The notes beneath the pieces were generated by a model. That model was given only the letters and a program-made list of their open reading frames with translations. It did no database searches and was not told the DNA's origin. A stretch of DNA of 64,000 nt from Adiantum capillus-veneris (lineage: Eukaryota; Streptophyta; Polypodiopsida; Polypodiales; Pteridaceae), in the NCBI GenBank assembly GCA_014529385.2, contig CM043957.1, positions 71,695,003-71,759,002 on the forward strand, in the 5' to 3' direction. How positions within the stretch are numbered: the first letter of the stretch is position 1; every line of letters begins with the position of its first letter. The position numbers and the translations under genes are program-made. This document shows positions 13,281 through 23,018 of the stretch, piece by piece.

Positions 13281-15404
13281 TAAAGGGTTTGAAGTTGTAG
13301 AGAGAAATGAGTCTTGCAATGCAATTTTGTTGGAGGTTTTGTTTGTGTGTGTGGCAGCATGCAAAGCGTTATGGAGCGCTACATGAGGAGTTGTGGCCAC
13401 TCCGAATCTCCTGAAAACAACAATGCCGGATGCTCTACCGTTAGTACTTGACATTCAACCCTCTTTGTTTTTCTTTTTGCCTGTTCATAATGTTCATTTT
13501 GGTGATAATTATCAATGTGCATGCCCATGTAGCACGGCGATGGCTATGTGGACAGGGTAACCCAATTCACAGAGAAGCTCAGAAGTTTGCAGAGGTAGGA
13601 TTGATAAGCTTCAAGTAATCCTAGCCATTGGCAAAGCTTATCAATGGCATATTTTGACAAAGCTTTGCCCTTTCAGTAGCTTGATTGGTGACAATCTTGA
13701 ACGGCTGTCATCACGAGACCTTATCGGTTTGGAGCAGCAATTCCATGACAGCTTAGGATGCATTCGGGCTAAGAAGGCAAGCAGGCTGTCCTGGTGGACG
13801 AGCACTACTTTTTATCTATTTGCCTCGTCTCAGCACAGTCTATCAATATGATGTGCACTAGTTTTTTTTATTTTTCCATGGCAGGAGAAGCTATTTCTTG
13901 AGCAACTTCAGGAGATTAAAGAGAAGGTATTTGATATCTGTGCTGTTCAAGTCTTGTGCTTTATATTACACAGCCATTTTAAGAGGTATTTTGGGACTCT
14001 AGGTGACCGTGGATAGCAACAAGTTGCATTCATTTAAGTTTAGGAGTGAAGCATAGTGCACTGAAGGTGGTGTGCGGCGACCTGCTGGATTACATCCAAT
14101 GGCTGGCCTGTCCCTTGAGGGTGTCGATGAGTTGTATAGATGACTGTTGAGACCCTTTTATATTATGGAACATCACACAATCCTCTTCCATAGCCTTTTT
14201 TTATGAAATGTCACACAAATGCCAAAGTGAAGTCCTAATCATGTGTTTAAATTGCACTGAATAGACAAGGCACGGAAGCTACATTCTGTGAGTCATGTTG
14301 AAATGTGAAATGTTGTGGAGGAAACCTGCACGTACTATTTCTCTGAATACTGATTATGCAAGTCAGGTGACATTTTGTATATCATAAGCAGAGTTTTCCA
14401 GTCAGAAATTGGTTTTTTGTAGGGCCTCTTGCTTTGTAGAAGTGAGGGATTGTCCAGTTATGTATCCATGAGGCACATTGTAGCTTACTGCTCAAATAAA
14501 AGGTTTGCTCTAGAAATTACGAGCTACTTGAGGAGAATTTCTGAACTCAAATTCAAATCTACTTTTCGTTAGATGGCTGTCCTAGGTGAGTCTTGTAAGG
14601 GTCATGTATGTCTTCTCCCGTGGTTGGACTGGAACACAACCTGTAAAAGTTTGTTTTTTTTTTTTCAATTTGCTTGATGCGGATGGGTGTTTTGTAGAGA
14701 TGTTTATGTATGAACAAAGGTGTTTCCAAGTTTTACTCTGTCATATGTCTTTTGTAGTTTGTGCTCTTCTTACTTGTGACGAATTGGAGAAGAGGTTCTT
14801 ATCTTTGAATATGGATGTGCAATAGATAGCAACGACACGGGCAGTTACTGGAAATTCAAATGTGCTGGAAAAGATTGTGGAATTAATACCTTCCGAGGTA
14901 ACTGGCTCTGAAAATGCTGGTGCTGGAGGGCACGATAAGCATGCATGCAATGGAGCCCCTCTAATGGATGCATCTCTGTTTGCAGAGCGGTATATTTTAC
15001 CTTTAATTGCTCTTTAATAGTGATCCTCGTTTAATTAAAATTATATCAGTTTTTTGCAAGGTTTGCTCTGCCAGCCGCGCATTAGTGATGCACATTCTTA
15101 GTGTTTTTCTATTATGGTTGTGATTGATTATTATTTGTGGTCTTCTATAGACACACCCAAATGGCATCCATTTTGCATATGTGCATACATTAGGACATGT
15201 CTACAGTATGTCATATGCACGTGTTCGACGAGTAAGCATGCAGACAGCTTTCTAATTGGTTCATTGTGTGAAAGGATGGCAGTGTTAGTTCTCTTATGTT
15301 GTTTGTACAGGGACTCAGATACATTAAGAGCTCAGAGCAATCAGACAGCTGAAGGCCTGCCTGTGGCCAAGCGCTCAAGAATGACTGAAGACCTTAACAA
15401 GTAA
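9376..15404 (+). CDS. MIKC-type MADS-box transcription factor (spliced gene)
   Basis: The gene encodes a nuclear DNA-binding factor of the plant MIKC class, which binds CArG boxes as dimers. Exons read as 9376-9557 (182 bp), 13358-13439 (82), 13533-13594 (62), 13677-13776 (100), 13885-13926 (42), 14826-14989 (164) and 15311-15404 (94). The lengths sum to 726 bp, or 241 codons plus stop, with every junction in frame. The 182/82/62/100/42 pattern is the classic MIKC layout. Residues 1-60 are the MADS domain (begins '[20 protein letters not shown]', contains '[13 protein letters not shown]'). Residues about 61-88 are the I region ('SMQSVMERY'). The K domain follows, including '[17 protein letters not shown]' and '[14 protein letters not shown]'. 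The C-terminus ends '[11 protein letters not shown]'. Junctions are GT-AG except intron 4, which starts GC. The usual sixth exon (about 42 bp) could not be placed; skipping it keeps the frame. The orthology group is not decided. Confidence 0.88.
10033..10255 (+). other. Possible 3' internal remnant of an LTR element
   Basis: A short open stretch ('[20 protein letters not shown]...') ends directly at the LTR-like segment that starts at 10256. It may be the end of an internal region, but the protein is not recognised. Confidence 0.2.
10531..10644. repeat. 35-bp direct repeat inside a 12-bp perfect stem
   Basis: A 35-base word is repeated at 10559-10593 and 10610-10644 (offset 51). The first copy is enclosed by perfect 12-base inverted arms, cttcagtttaag at 10531-10542 and cttaaactgaag at 10594-10605. 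It lies just downstream of the TATA motif of the LTR-like segment. Confidence 0.8.
10902..10941. repeat. (CT)20 microsatellite
   Basis: An uninterrupted CT tract of about 40 bases near the end of LTR-like segment 1. The matching position in segment 2 also carries a CT tract. Confidence 0.95.
11084..11786 (-). pseudogene. LINE reverse transcriptase fragment, antisense in MADS intron 1
   Basis: Read on the minus strand from about 11786 down to 11084, this is part of a non-LTR retrotransposon reverse transcriptase. It shows '[18 protein letters not shown]', then 'GRVRCPNG', then 'IGVKQG' followed by a stop and '[11 protein letters not shown]'. The catalytic-box region comes next, then '[12 protein letters not shown]', and finally '[13 protein letters not shown]', which is the post-RT connection. 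In the living family the enzyme copies the element RNA at a nicked target. The catalytic box, normally Y-A-D-D, reads Y-V-E-G (11526-11537), and a stop sits after the KQG motif, so it is dead. The 5' part ends abruptly where an LTR-like word starts at 11794. Confidence 0.75.
11794..13030 (+). mobile_element. Internally deleted LTR element inserted in the LINE
   Basis: A 40-base word beginning TGTCATGTGCACATC at 11794-11833 recurs with two mismatches at 11930-11969. The second copy is directly preceded by a purine run (gaaaaggagggga, 11916-11928) of the kind that primes plus-strand synthesis next to a 3' LTR. The simplest reading is a 5' LTR stub, a deleted interior, a polypurine tract and a 3' LTR. 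The LTR carries a TATA-like word (cactataagag near 12231), many diverged 'cagcgttttcag' words (12350-12780) and a CT microsatellite. The right end is uncertain. Confidence 0.45.
12929..12977. repeat. (TC)n microsatellite
   Basis: About 49 bases of uninterrupted TC/CT repeats near the end of LTR-like segment 2. Confidence 0.95.
13150..13224 (-). pseudogene. LINE reverse transcriptase fragment (motif A region)
   Basis: On the minus strand this reads '[17 protein letters not shown]', the conserved start of a LINE reverse transcriptase catalytic palm. In an intact enzyme it precedes the 'LGIP' segment found at 11786, so it is probably the upstream part of the same LINE, separated by the LTR element. 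Sequence just beyond FDT does not match a LINE. Confidence 0.6.
13240..13279. repeat. (GA)20 microsatellite
   Basis: About 40 bases of uninterrupted AG repeats, ending about 80 bp upstream of MADS exon 2. Confidence 0.95.
13358..13926 (+). CDS. MADS-box gene exons 2-5 (I region and K domain)
   Basis: Four exons: 13358-13439 (82 bp), 13533-13594 (62), 13677-13776 (100) and 13885-13926 (42). All acceptors are AG. Donors are GT except after 13776, where the sequence reads aag followed by gcaagc, a GC donor of the GC-AG intron class. Exon 2 encodes '[20 protein letters not shown]', and exons 3-5 encode the amphipathic K helices that mediate dimer and tetramer formation. Confidence 0.87.
14513..14567 (+). 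other. Possible decayed exon 6 of the MADS-box gene
   Basis: After an AG at 14512-14513, one frame reads 'NYELLEEN' and a frame one base on reads 'SELKFKST'. Together they resemble the usual sixth MIKC exon (E-x-L-L-E-E-N-x-x-L), but one extra base breaks the frame and the donor is weak. Joining exon 5 directly to the exon at 14826 keeps the frame. This may therefore be a lost exon, or an assembly or sequencing indel. Confidence 0.3.
14826..15404 (+). CDS. MADS-box gene last two exons (C-terminal region)
   Basis: The exons are 14826-14989 and 15311-15404, with a GT-AG intron between. The first begins right after a TAG that doubles as the acceptor AG. The open frame runs 54 codons, crosses the intron in frame (E-R-D-S-D junction) and ends at the TAA at 15402. 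The product is low in complexity and polar, as usual for MIKC C-terminal regions. Confidence 0.75.
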
Positions 15405-18340
15405 CCACCATGGTGCGAGGAATGGAGCAACGACTAGAAGTGATAGTGCCTGTTTCCATACGCCGGTTTTGCTTTCAGCTTGACTTGATTGTAAGCATGT
15501 ACAAGTATTAACACTGCCTTCAAAGGAAAACCTATGGCAAGAATGGATGTGAATTTTGTCTGAATTGCTGTCATAGATGAGCCGACTGTATGGTTTTTAT
15601 GGCTCTCAAAAATATATGCATGGCTAGCCGTTTGTTCAAGAAAATAGATTTGCTGCAATTCGTTGTTTACTTGGTTGGCCTGAGAAGTTTTTCTCTAATG
15701 AAGCCTTAGAATGCTCCTCGTAACATAAATCTCTGCTGTCATTCAAAAACATCATCATACCCTATACAGCAGCTCCCTCCATTGCAGCGGCACCATGTGT
15801 TGAAAACGGCCTGTTGTGCAGGTGCAGATCCAACAGCTTTACATTGCGTTGACATTTGCCACCGCGTAGCAACAGCATCCGTGCCCGGAAACTCCATCCC
15901 CTCGGGCTGCGCCGATAGCTGATGCTCTTGCCTCTTGCCTTTTCCTCGGATGCACGACAATATAAGGTTGCGAAGTTAACGTTCTGATTAGCCGGTCTCC
16001 AAGCTGAGTATGTATTGTTTTTTAATCTTGATACCCCGCCAGCAAAAGACTTTCTGCAGCCCGACAGTCTCCCAGCCTGCATCCATGGAGGCGGAGCTGT
16101 TGAAGCTTTAGAGGCAAGCGGTTGACAATCTAGAAGCTTTGTCATTGTCATTCAAACCTGATAAACAACTACTTTCAACTTCGCAGATAGGGAAGGGTTG
16201 GGGTTTTCAAACCAGGTGCTCCTCTAGGATGTGGTACCCTTGTGAAAGCATGAGAAATTCTGTGTGGCTTCTTGTTTCGTATGTCATCATTTGGAACACA
16301 TTGATTACAAGCTACGCCTAACATGGCTGTGGCAAAGAAGAACTGTGATTGTTTTCACAAGATGCGAAGGAAAGGCCTTTCACAGATGCAGTTACCCATG
16401 CTTGCACCTTGAAGAGGGATGGCCTTACGCGAAACGTTGACAAAGGTGAGAGAATTAAGGATGAGATTGCAGAAAGATGTATGCCAAATGTGGTGCCCTC
16501 GTCAAAAGTATAAAAGTTATTAATTTGCTTCCTCCTCACAATGTCATGACTTGGATATGTCCAACATGAAGGTTGCGTCAAGGAAGCTTGGGACTGTTTT
16601 AATTAATGCATTCGTTGTAGGATCTACCCAACATGGCTGTGACTTGAATACTAAATTACCAGAGACAATTTCAGGTAAACTCCTTTTGTAACCGGAATAC
16701 TTGCCGTCAATCAAGTAACCACATGGTACGCTGGTGGTGGCTCCATGCTTTTTCTGCTGTATTGACAAACCTCCTGCTCTACGCCAACACATGCTTTTAT
16801 TAACCTATTGCTTTTTATGATAGCCTATCAAGCTGCTTTTCGCATACAATAATTCAGTTGCTAGGAGGTTCCCAAAACACTAGTACCTGCAATCCATCAA
16901 ATAGCACCTGCGACATTTTGCAACAGTCAACTGTAACCACTTGCCACTACCTATCCTGGATAATTTTTAATGGCCTCCATTGCCTATAGATAGCCTCAAG
17001 TATGGTAATTGAAGGACTCAAAAGGGTGCTGCATATCCTCGTCGACTTTGTAACCACATGTCGACTATCACATGCTAAAGAACGATGATGAGTTGAAAGC
17101 TGTAGTATACTTCAAGGGTCTGCACAAAGCTAGAAGCCAACATTGGCTTTTCATCAAAAGCCTCCATAAGAATTGTGTTGAGCTTCTCGAGTACTTAGTC
17201 AAAAAGTCTTCTCACCAGCATAGAAGCACATAAGGGAGAGTCCAGTTTCAACTGCCCCTGGGCATTTTCTCCTTGATGATAAGAGGGAGAATCAAAGATC
17301 TACCAAAGGAGTTTGAGCATGAGGAGAGAATCAGAGGTGATGGTACACATGATAGTATAACTGAATGCAAAAGTCGATTTGATGGCAAAAGTCTTAGAAG
17401 GGATGATGATGGATATCGGAGTAGGGATGATTGACATGATGATGGTGATAGCAGTAGATAACAGGAGGACTCATGGAGACAGTGATGTATGGTGATTGAA
17501 GGACTCACGCCAACTAATATAATTGCACATCAACCTCTCATAAAGGTTCGTTACCTGCATCCAAATCTTCATGTCTATGCGCTTGCTTGGATTGCACAAC
17601 TAATCTATGGGGCAAGTCATGTCTTTCGTTCCTTAAAATTTTCTAGGGAGACACCGTGCTAATTCTCCACCATACTCCTATTTGTCACTCTGTATGACAT
17701 ACACTTTATGGTTTGTCATTTCCTCGTAGTATGACGAAAAAGTTTAATTAGTCACATGATTTTTATGTAGCATAACAAAACACCTCTTTGCTTTGCACGC
17801 TCGCTCGACTCTCTTACTCGATGACTAGGTCAATGATCCAATTTAATTTTTGTGTTTTCTCTACGCTACAATCTACTGTATGTAAACATATTGTTTCTGA
17901 CTCGCAACTACACATCAACAGTATACCTCGTCAATAAATTTCTATGGCAAGGCCAACCAAACAAGATTGAGTATGTCAGCCGTCCATCCCCACTCCATTC
18001 CTTCACGTAATCATGAGGAGCACTCTTGGATGCACACCAATTCAGAAGTCAGAATTTAGTTGCGATTGTCCAATCACAACAGTCTCGCAATTCATCCTGC
18101 TTCCGACGGAGTCTCGTAATTCATGCTGCTTCTGACACGTCAACGTATGGAATAAAATGAGCGCAGCTCTGGTGCTGGCAAGTAAGCGCACAAAATGGTT
18201 TATGGCGACCTCTGCATGAGCGATGAGAGCACTCGGAATCGTTGATGGCGACCTAAGAATGGGCGGAGGATCTCCACGTAGCTTGCAATCACAGTGCAGT
18301 ATCACTCGAGCCATTGCAGCCTCCCTCCCCCCAACGCTTG
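15405..18340. other. MADS 3' flank and intergenic DNA
   Basis: The first few hundred bases are likely 3' UTR. Beyond that there are only unsupported open frames, for example one on the minus strand at 15762-16151 without motifs. No repeat or gene is recognised before the palindromic structure at 18343. Confidence 0.45.
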
Positions 18341-18342
18341 AC

Positions 18343-18601
18343 GGTCGGGAATGGTTTGTTAGTGACCATTCCTCGAAATTTGTGCGACCCCTTGGCGACC
18401 AGCGGCCTCGTCTGCGAGTTGTCTACTCTTAGTGCACTTGGGTTTCATTGTAGCCCCCCAACACTTGTGATGGTCGGGAATAGTTCGTCAGTGACCATTC
18501 CCTCCGTAATTTGTGCTCTCCCCATTGGCTCCCAGCCTCCGTTGGCCGCCAAGGGGTCGCACAAAGTACGGGGAATGGTCACTGACGGACCATTCCCTAC
18601 C
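18343..18601. repeat. Inverted repeat (51-bp arms) with an extra direct copy inside
   Basis: The left arm 18343-18393 and right arm 18551-18601 are reverse complements with about 86% identity, built around 'gggaatggt...gtgaccattcc' and 'tttgtgcgacccctt'. Weak pairing continues inward for about 15 bases. A third copy in direct orientation to the left arm lies at 18454-18522, including the leading 'ccccccaac' word. The layout suggests a MITE-like foldback element or a duplicated and inverted unit. Confidence 0.75.
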
Positions 18602-18666
18602 CCATCAACTCACAAAGGAGCATGTGTATAGCTTGGGGCATAATGAAGGATAGAACCTTTTAACGT

Positions 18667-18667
<1 letters not shown>

Positions 18668-18755
<88 letters not shown>
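18668..18755. repeat. (TG)n(AG)n compound microsatellite 1
   Basis: About 54 bases of TG/GT repeats, a short 'tatg' link, then about 32 bases of AG repeats. Confidence 0.95.
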
Positions 18756-18910
18756 ATTTTCCTTAAGTTAACCATGACCTATTGGCCTAAATAAAACATG
18801 TCAGATGCTTCATGCTCAAGTGAACAATGACTCAATTGTTGAAGAGGGGGGTTATGAGGGTGGCAATCGAGAGTGTCTAAAGTGGGTATGTGTGAAAGGT
18901 GTGAATATAT

Positions 18911-18966
<56 letters not shown>
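18911..18966. repeat. (TG)n(AG)n compound microsatellite 2
   Basis: TG repeats pass directly into AG repeats, in the same order and strand as the tracts at 18668 and 19130. Confidence 0.95.
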
Positions 18967-18970
<4 letters not shown>

Positions 18971-19129
18971 AATGAAAAGTTAAATTAACGTCTTCAAAAG
19001 GCCAAAGTGACCTGGATCTGATACAAAGTCTGAGTAATAGAATAAAAATATTATAGAATCCTAAGCTGCTAGCTAGACTTGTGTAGGATATGGGTAGGGG
19101 GTGAAGTGAGTGGAGGGCGAAGACAACAC

Positions 19130-19190
<61 letters not shown>
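19130..19190. repeat. (TG)n(AG)n compound microsatellite 3
   Basis: Third TG-then-AG tract within about 520 bp, same orientation. Confidence 0.95.
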
Positions 19191-19191
<1 letters not shown>

Positions 19192-20056
19192 TTTGGGGAA
19201 AAAAGGAGGGCTTGTTTCTTTTGTATTGCACAAGCAAATTAAAAAGCTCGAGGGCATCACATTAATGATTAGAATTGGCGCTGAAAAATGCATGGGACAT
19301 AACAAACCATAGGGAAAACTACCAATAATGTAAGGTTACAAAAGGTGGATGAAACATCTAGGGCTAGGGACAAAGGAGCAATGGGAGGATTGTAAAAGAG
19401 TGTTGAAGCATAAATGGGCGACACTAACTTGCGACAAAGAAACTGAAAACTGCTCCAAAGAATCTCCAATATCATGCTTGGATCTCCATTGTTAAAAGGA
19501 GCAAAAAGAGGCATGACATTGCATAGCTCGTTTGCATCAAAACTTTTGGGGAGAGAGGCTCAAGGCATCCTTGGAAGCAATAAACAGGGCTATGACACTC
19601 TACAACCTTTGGAGGCATTTGCATAAAACACGGAAATCCAAAGACTAGGTTTGAATCCCACCCACCACCCCTTTGTCACCATACCCATTGCCGACCTACT
19701 AACTCTGAAAGGCACCCACTAAACAAGAGAATAATGAGAAAATGCAAGAAACACACGTAGATTAGGGAGGTACACACTCACACCCCGTCTACAAGCAAAC
19801 ACGTAGAACACACCCACCTTATGGACAAGCAAACCCCACATGCACTTCCTTTGTATCATGCATATTTTTTCGACTTGGTAAGCCTAATGCATTCTTTTTT
19901 TTTTTTCCTAATCCAAAAGCTTAGAGATGTGAATTTTCTCACACAATTGAAATGTTGTGCCTTTGTTATTAAAATCTATTGTCCTATATTACAAATTAAT
20001 CTTGAAACTATTTTTTTTTGTCACGACTCACCACCTCTATTGCAGCCCCGAGTAGA

Positions 20057-20109
<53 letters not shown>

Positions 20110-20522
20110 GTCAAGGGACTAAGCAAGTCGATGAGGAAGGTAAGATATCTTCCTCCGCAAGTCGACGAGGAAGGTAAAATCTCTCGCTCTCTCTCTGGAG
20201 TGAGCTATATTGTCAGCTTGGGTCTCTATTAGCCAAGTGACTAAGCATCCACTCGAGGATGTGTCAACCATGCTTTGACAACCAAGGAAGGTCATCTTCT
20301 CTTTAGATCTAGAGAATCCCGACTCTGTTTTGTCTTGTGACCTCTTAGAACAACTTCACCCTATCCTTGACTTCTTTGATTCTTCATCTCTCCTCAATCT
20401 CAAATACACTCACGACTATTGGCTTTCTAGTCTGTGGATCTATCTCACGTAACAGGACACGAGCTAGTACAATACATTAAAAGGGGTGATTCCTATGAGT
20501 GACCATGGCCAACTACAACATA
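19191..20522. other. Intergenic DNA, no gene recognised
   Basis: No supported gene. A (CT)n tract lies at 20061-20105, followed by a short duplicated phrase (caagtcgacgaggaaggta around 20125-20175). The copia LTR begins at 20523. Confidence 0.5.
20061..20105. repeat. (CT)n microsatellite
   Basis: About 45 bases of uninterrupted CT repeat. Confidence 0.95.
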
Positions 20523-20749
20523 TGTTACCATATACATGTGGTAGTGATGTGTGTGAGCAAACGTAGGACCGTCGGAGCATTTTTTCCCTCTCTAGGAGGT
20601 TTTTCCCCGTGCATTGTATATACGCCCAACACTTTAGGGCTATCTCATCTTTCCATTGCACACTAAGTAATACACTCTCTATTGTGTGCCTTCAGCTTCC
20701 TTCGTCTTCTCCAAGCTGTGTGTGTTTCCCTGCAATCCTGATTCTAACA
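20523..20749 (+). repeat. Element A 5' LTR (227 bp)
   Basis: It begins TGTTACCATATACATG and ends ..CTAACA, with the same length and word order as both LTRs of element C. It is more diverged from them than they are from each other. Confidence 0.88.
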
Positions 20750-20751
20750 AT

Positions 20752-20763
20752 TGGTATCAGAGT
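20752..20763 (+). promoter_or_regulatory. Element A primer-binding site (tRNA-iMet type)
   Basis: TGGTATCAGAGT lies two bases after the LTR. It matches the plant initiator-Met tRNA primer site except for the last base. Confidence 0.8.
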
Positions 20764-21109
20764 AAGTTCCATCCTCTCGGGCTTAGTCGCCAACAGATCC
20801 AGCACATGCCTACTCACTTTCTCCAATTTTCATGAGCTTTCGTGAGCGTTACAAAGTCGATAAATACTTCATGATAGCTCGTAGAGCTGAGTATGCTCAA
20901 ATTTTCGACTCGAGCTCGTTTCGGCCTTTGTTTCCACTACAGTTAGTAATGTGCAAGCAATTCGTCATTTTGTGCAAAATTTATGTCAGTGCCGTTTTTG
21001 CATAACAAGTCCCTTACAATCTTCTATAGGCTGTGCTATATAGCATGTGTTGGTCTTGCTTCGTTTCTCCTCTTTCGGACAATTTTCACATTAGGTGCAG
21101 GCATTCGCC

Positions 21110-22666
21110 ATGGCTCACAACAACACAGACGTGTTGAAGATGTTTGCTGCTAAGGATAGATTGGATGGGGACAATTATCCTATGTGGGCTTACATGATGC
21201 AAAATGTCCTTGTATCAAAGGGCGTTTGGAATATTTTGCAGGGCATTGATGTATGTCTTGGTTCTAAGGATGTATGCGATGTTGCAGGTTTTGGTGGCAT
21301 GGTTGCTGTTGCTAAAGCTGTTTTTCCTACGGATGAGCAATCGCATTGGGATGTAAGGGATGCACATGCTCATACATTGATTGCATTGTCTATGAAGCGC
21401 ACTATTACTCCTTATATTCGATCATCAAAATTTGCAAAATAGGCTTGGGATATTCTGGTTGGTCTTTGTGCAAGTCACCATGAAGCTAAAATTGCATTGT
21501 TGCGTAAAGAGTTGGAATCAAAGATTATGCATGAGGAAGATGAGATGGACATTTTCCTTGCTAGTGTCAAGGACATTATTAATAAGAAACTTATTTGTGC
21601 AGGCAAAGTCATTTTGAACAATTCCCTTGTGCAGATTGTTCTTGATGCTTTGCCAAATGCTTACTAGATTTTTGCTAGTACTTGGAGACTTATGTACCAA
21701 GGAAATCCAGAAGTTGTCAAGTTTGATGCATTATGCACATTGTTGTTGCAAGAGTCACTTTCTAGAAAAACAAGGCTAAATAGCGTGCAATTGAATTTGT
21801 CTTTATTGATGCTCAAAGAAAAGGTGGTAACAACAATGTAGCCACTTCTCATGGTTCTTTTGCGAGTGGTAAATCACATGTTTCTAATGCTTATGCTGAC
21901 AGCAATTCGTATGGAAATTTTGGTGAAAAGGGAAAAAAGAAGATGTGTTGCCATTATTGTAAAGCTAATGATCACTTGATCAAGTAGTATCCTAAGTTGA
22001 AGGCAAAAGTGACTGGTTCTCCTACAAATGCATCTATTGTTAAGTCTTCTATGAAAGGAGATTGTGATGCTGATGTTGATACAGAATGAGCTTTTAGTGT
22101 ATTGTACTTATGATCCTTCTGTCCATGATGCATGTATGTCAGTTGCAGCAGATGCTCATGTGTGGTACTTTGACAATGGTGCTACAAAGCACATTACCTC
22201 TCATCGCGACTTGGTTACCTTTCTCGAGGATGTCCCTCATGGGAATCCAGTCACTTGTGCCAACAACGGCTCTTATCCAGTCAAGGAAGTTAGAAAGATT
22301 TTGTTGACTGCTGCGAATGGCAGTTCTTTCACACTTGATGCACTTTATGTACCTGGTATCAAGAAGAACCTTTTATTTGTATCTGCACTTGCTAGACTTG
22401 GAGTTGTTGCGAAATTTGTGGATGATAGATGTACAATTCATGATCTCAATTTTGGTGCCGAGATTGTTGCATCATGCATTTTATGTCGTGGGTTGTATAA
22501 GCTCACTTTGTATGAGTGTGGGTAGAATTTTACAAATGTAGTTGTGAATTCTAAGGCTATTTCAGATGCAAAATTTGGCATGCACGTTTTGGACATCTGA
22601 ATTTTGCCAGTTTGTTGCGTTTGCAAAAATCTGATATGGTTGTTTCTTTGCCGTCTCTTGAAGCAC
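21110..22666 (+). pseudogene. Element A gag-protease relic
   Basis: The start 'MAHNNTDVLKMF' matches the start of the element C gag. Gag continues ('NYPMWAYMMQNVLVSKGVW'), is stopped by TAG at 21440-21442, and is stopped again at several later points. A CCHC knuckle relic near 21945-21985 reads 'CCHYCKANDHLIK', then a stop. The protease active site, D-S-G-A in the family, reads D-N-G-A near 22172 (ser to asn). The frame ends in the integrase zinc-binding region. Gag packages element RNA and protease matures the polyprotein. Several stops, a mutated protease and the lost polymerase make this copy inert. Confidence 0.85.
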
Positions 22667-22807
22667 ATGACCTTTCCACATCAATGACATATCTCTTGAT
22701 AGAAAGAAAGACCTTAACTTTAACTCTTTAAACAATCTGTTCTTTGCCTTGAGAAATTTGTAGAGGAAAATGATAAAAGTATATGATCTTCAACATATTG
22801 AGGTGAA

Positions 22808-22812
22808 TGGGC
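22808..22812. repeat. Element B target-site duplication, left copy
   Basis: TGGGC directly before the 5' LTR matches TGGGC at 28329-28333 directly after the 3' LTR. The uninterrupted equivalent in family D copy 2 (about 32871) has this word once. Confidence 0.92.
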
Positions 22813-23004
22813 TGTTGGGGTATAAAGCCCAATGTGGTCGCCCAGGTAAGTGGGCAGGCCGCCAGGTATGTACACATATTCTTTTGTAAAAACCTAATAA
22901 GAACTCACTATGCTCTACACATTACAGTAGAGCGAGTTCACCATATCCTTGTGCTCTTCTTCTCGCACTCTCTCTCGCGTCGCACTTCCGCTTGTACTCC
23001 TTCA
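22813..23004 (+). repeat. Element B 5' LTR (192 bp)
   Basis: It begins TGTTGGGGTATAAAG and ends ..ACTCCTTCA, with TG...CA termini. The early 'tataaag' is too close to the end to be a clear promoter. Confidence 0.95.
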
Positions 23005-23006
23005 AC

Positions 23007-23018
23007 TGGTATCAGAGC
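23007..23018 (+). promoter_or_regulatory. Element B primer-binding site (tRNA-iMet type)
   Basis: TGGTATCAGAGC, two bases after the LTR, is the standard copia primer site complementary to the 3' end of initiator-Met tRNA. Confidence 0.9.

Larger units (their letters stand above)
9558..13357 (+). other. MADS-box gene intron 1 (3.8 kb, transposon-rich)
   Basis: The intron runs from the gt at 9558 to the ag at 13356-13357. It contains two LTR-like segments (10256-about 10960 and 11930-about 13030), a reverse-strand LINE fragment, a short repeat-bearing stem-loop at 10531-10644, and CT and GA microsatellites. A large first intron is common in MIKC genes and can hold regulatory sequence, but here most of it is transposon debris. 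Confidence 0.75.
20523..22666 (+). mobile_element. Copia element A, 3'-truncated (same family as element C)
   Basis: A 227-bp LTR is followed by a tRNA-iMet primer site, gag, the protease region and the start of integrase. Similarity to element C stops at about 22666, corresponding to about 57146 in C, where family D sequence begins. Integrase core, RT, RNase H and the 3' LTR are absent. Element C shows what is missing and confirms the boundary. Confidence 0.85.

Noticed and set aside
15762-16151. 129-codon minus-strand ORF downstream of the MADS gene
   Set aside because: No recognisable motif, mixed composition, and position in a probable 3' flank. Length alone is not evidence.
18223-18631. 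Overlapping ORFs of 69 and 105 codons
   Set aside because: They run through the inverted/direct repeat structure at 18343-18601, which explains the open sequence better than coding.
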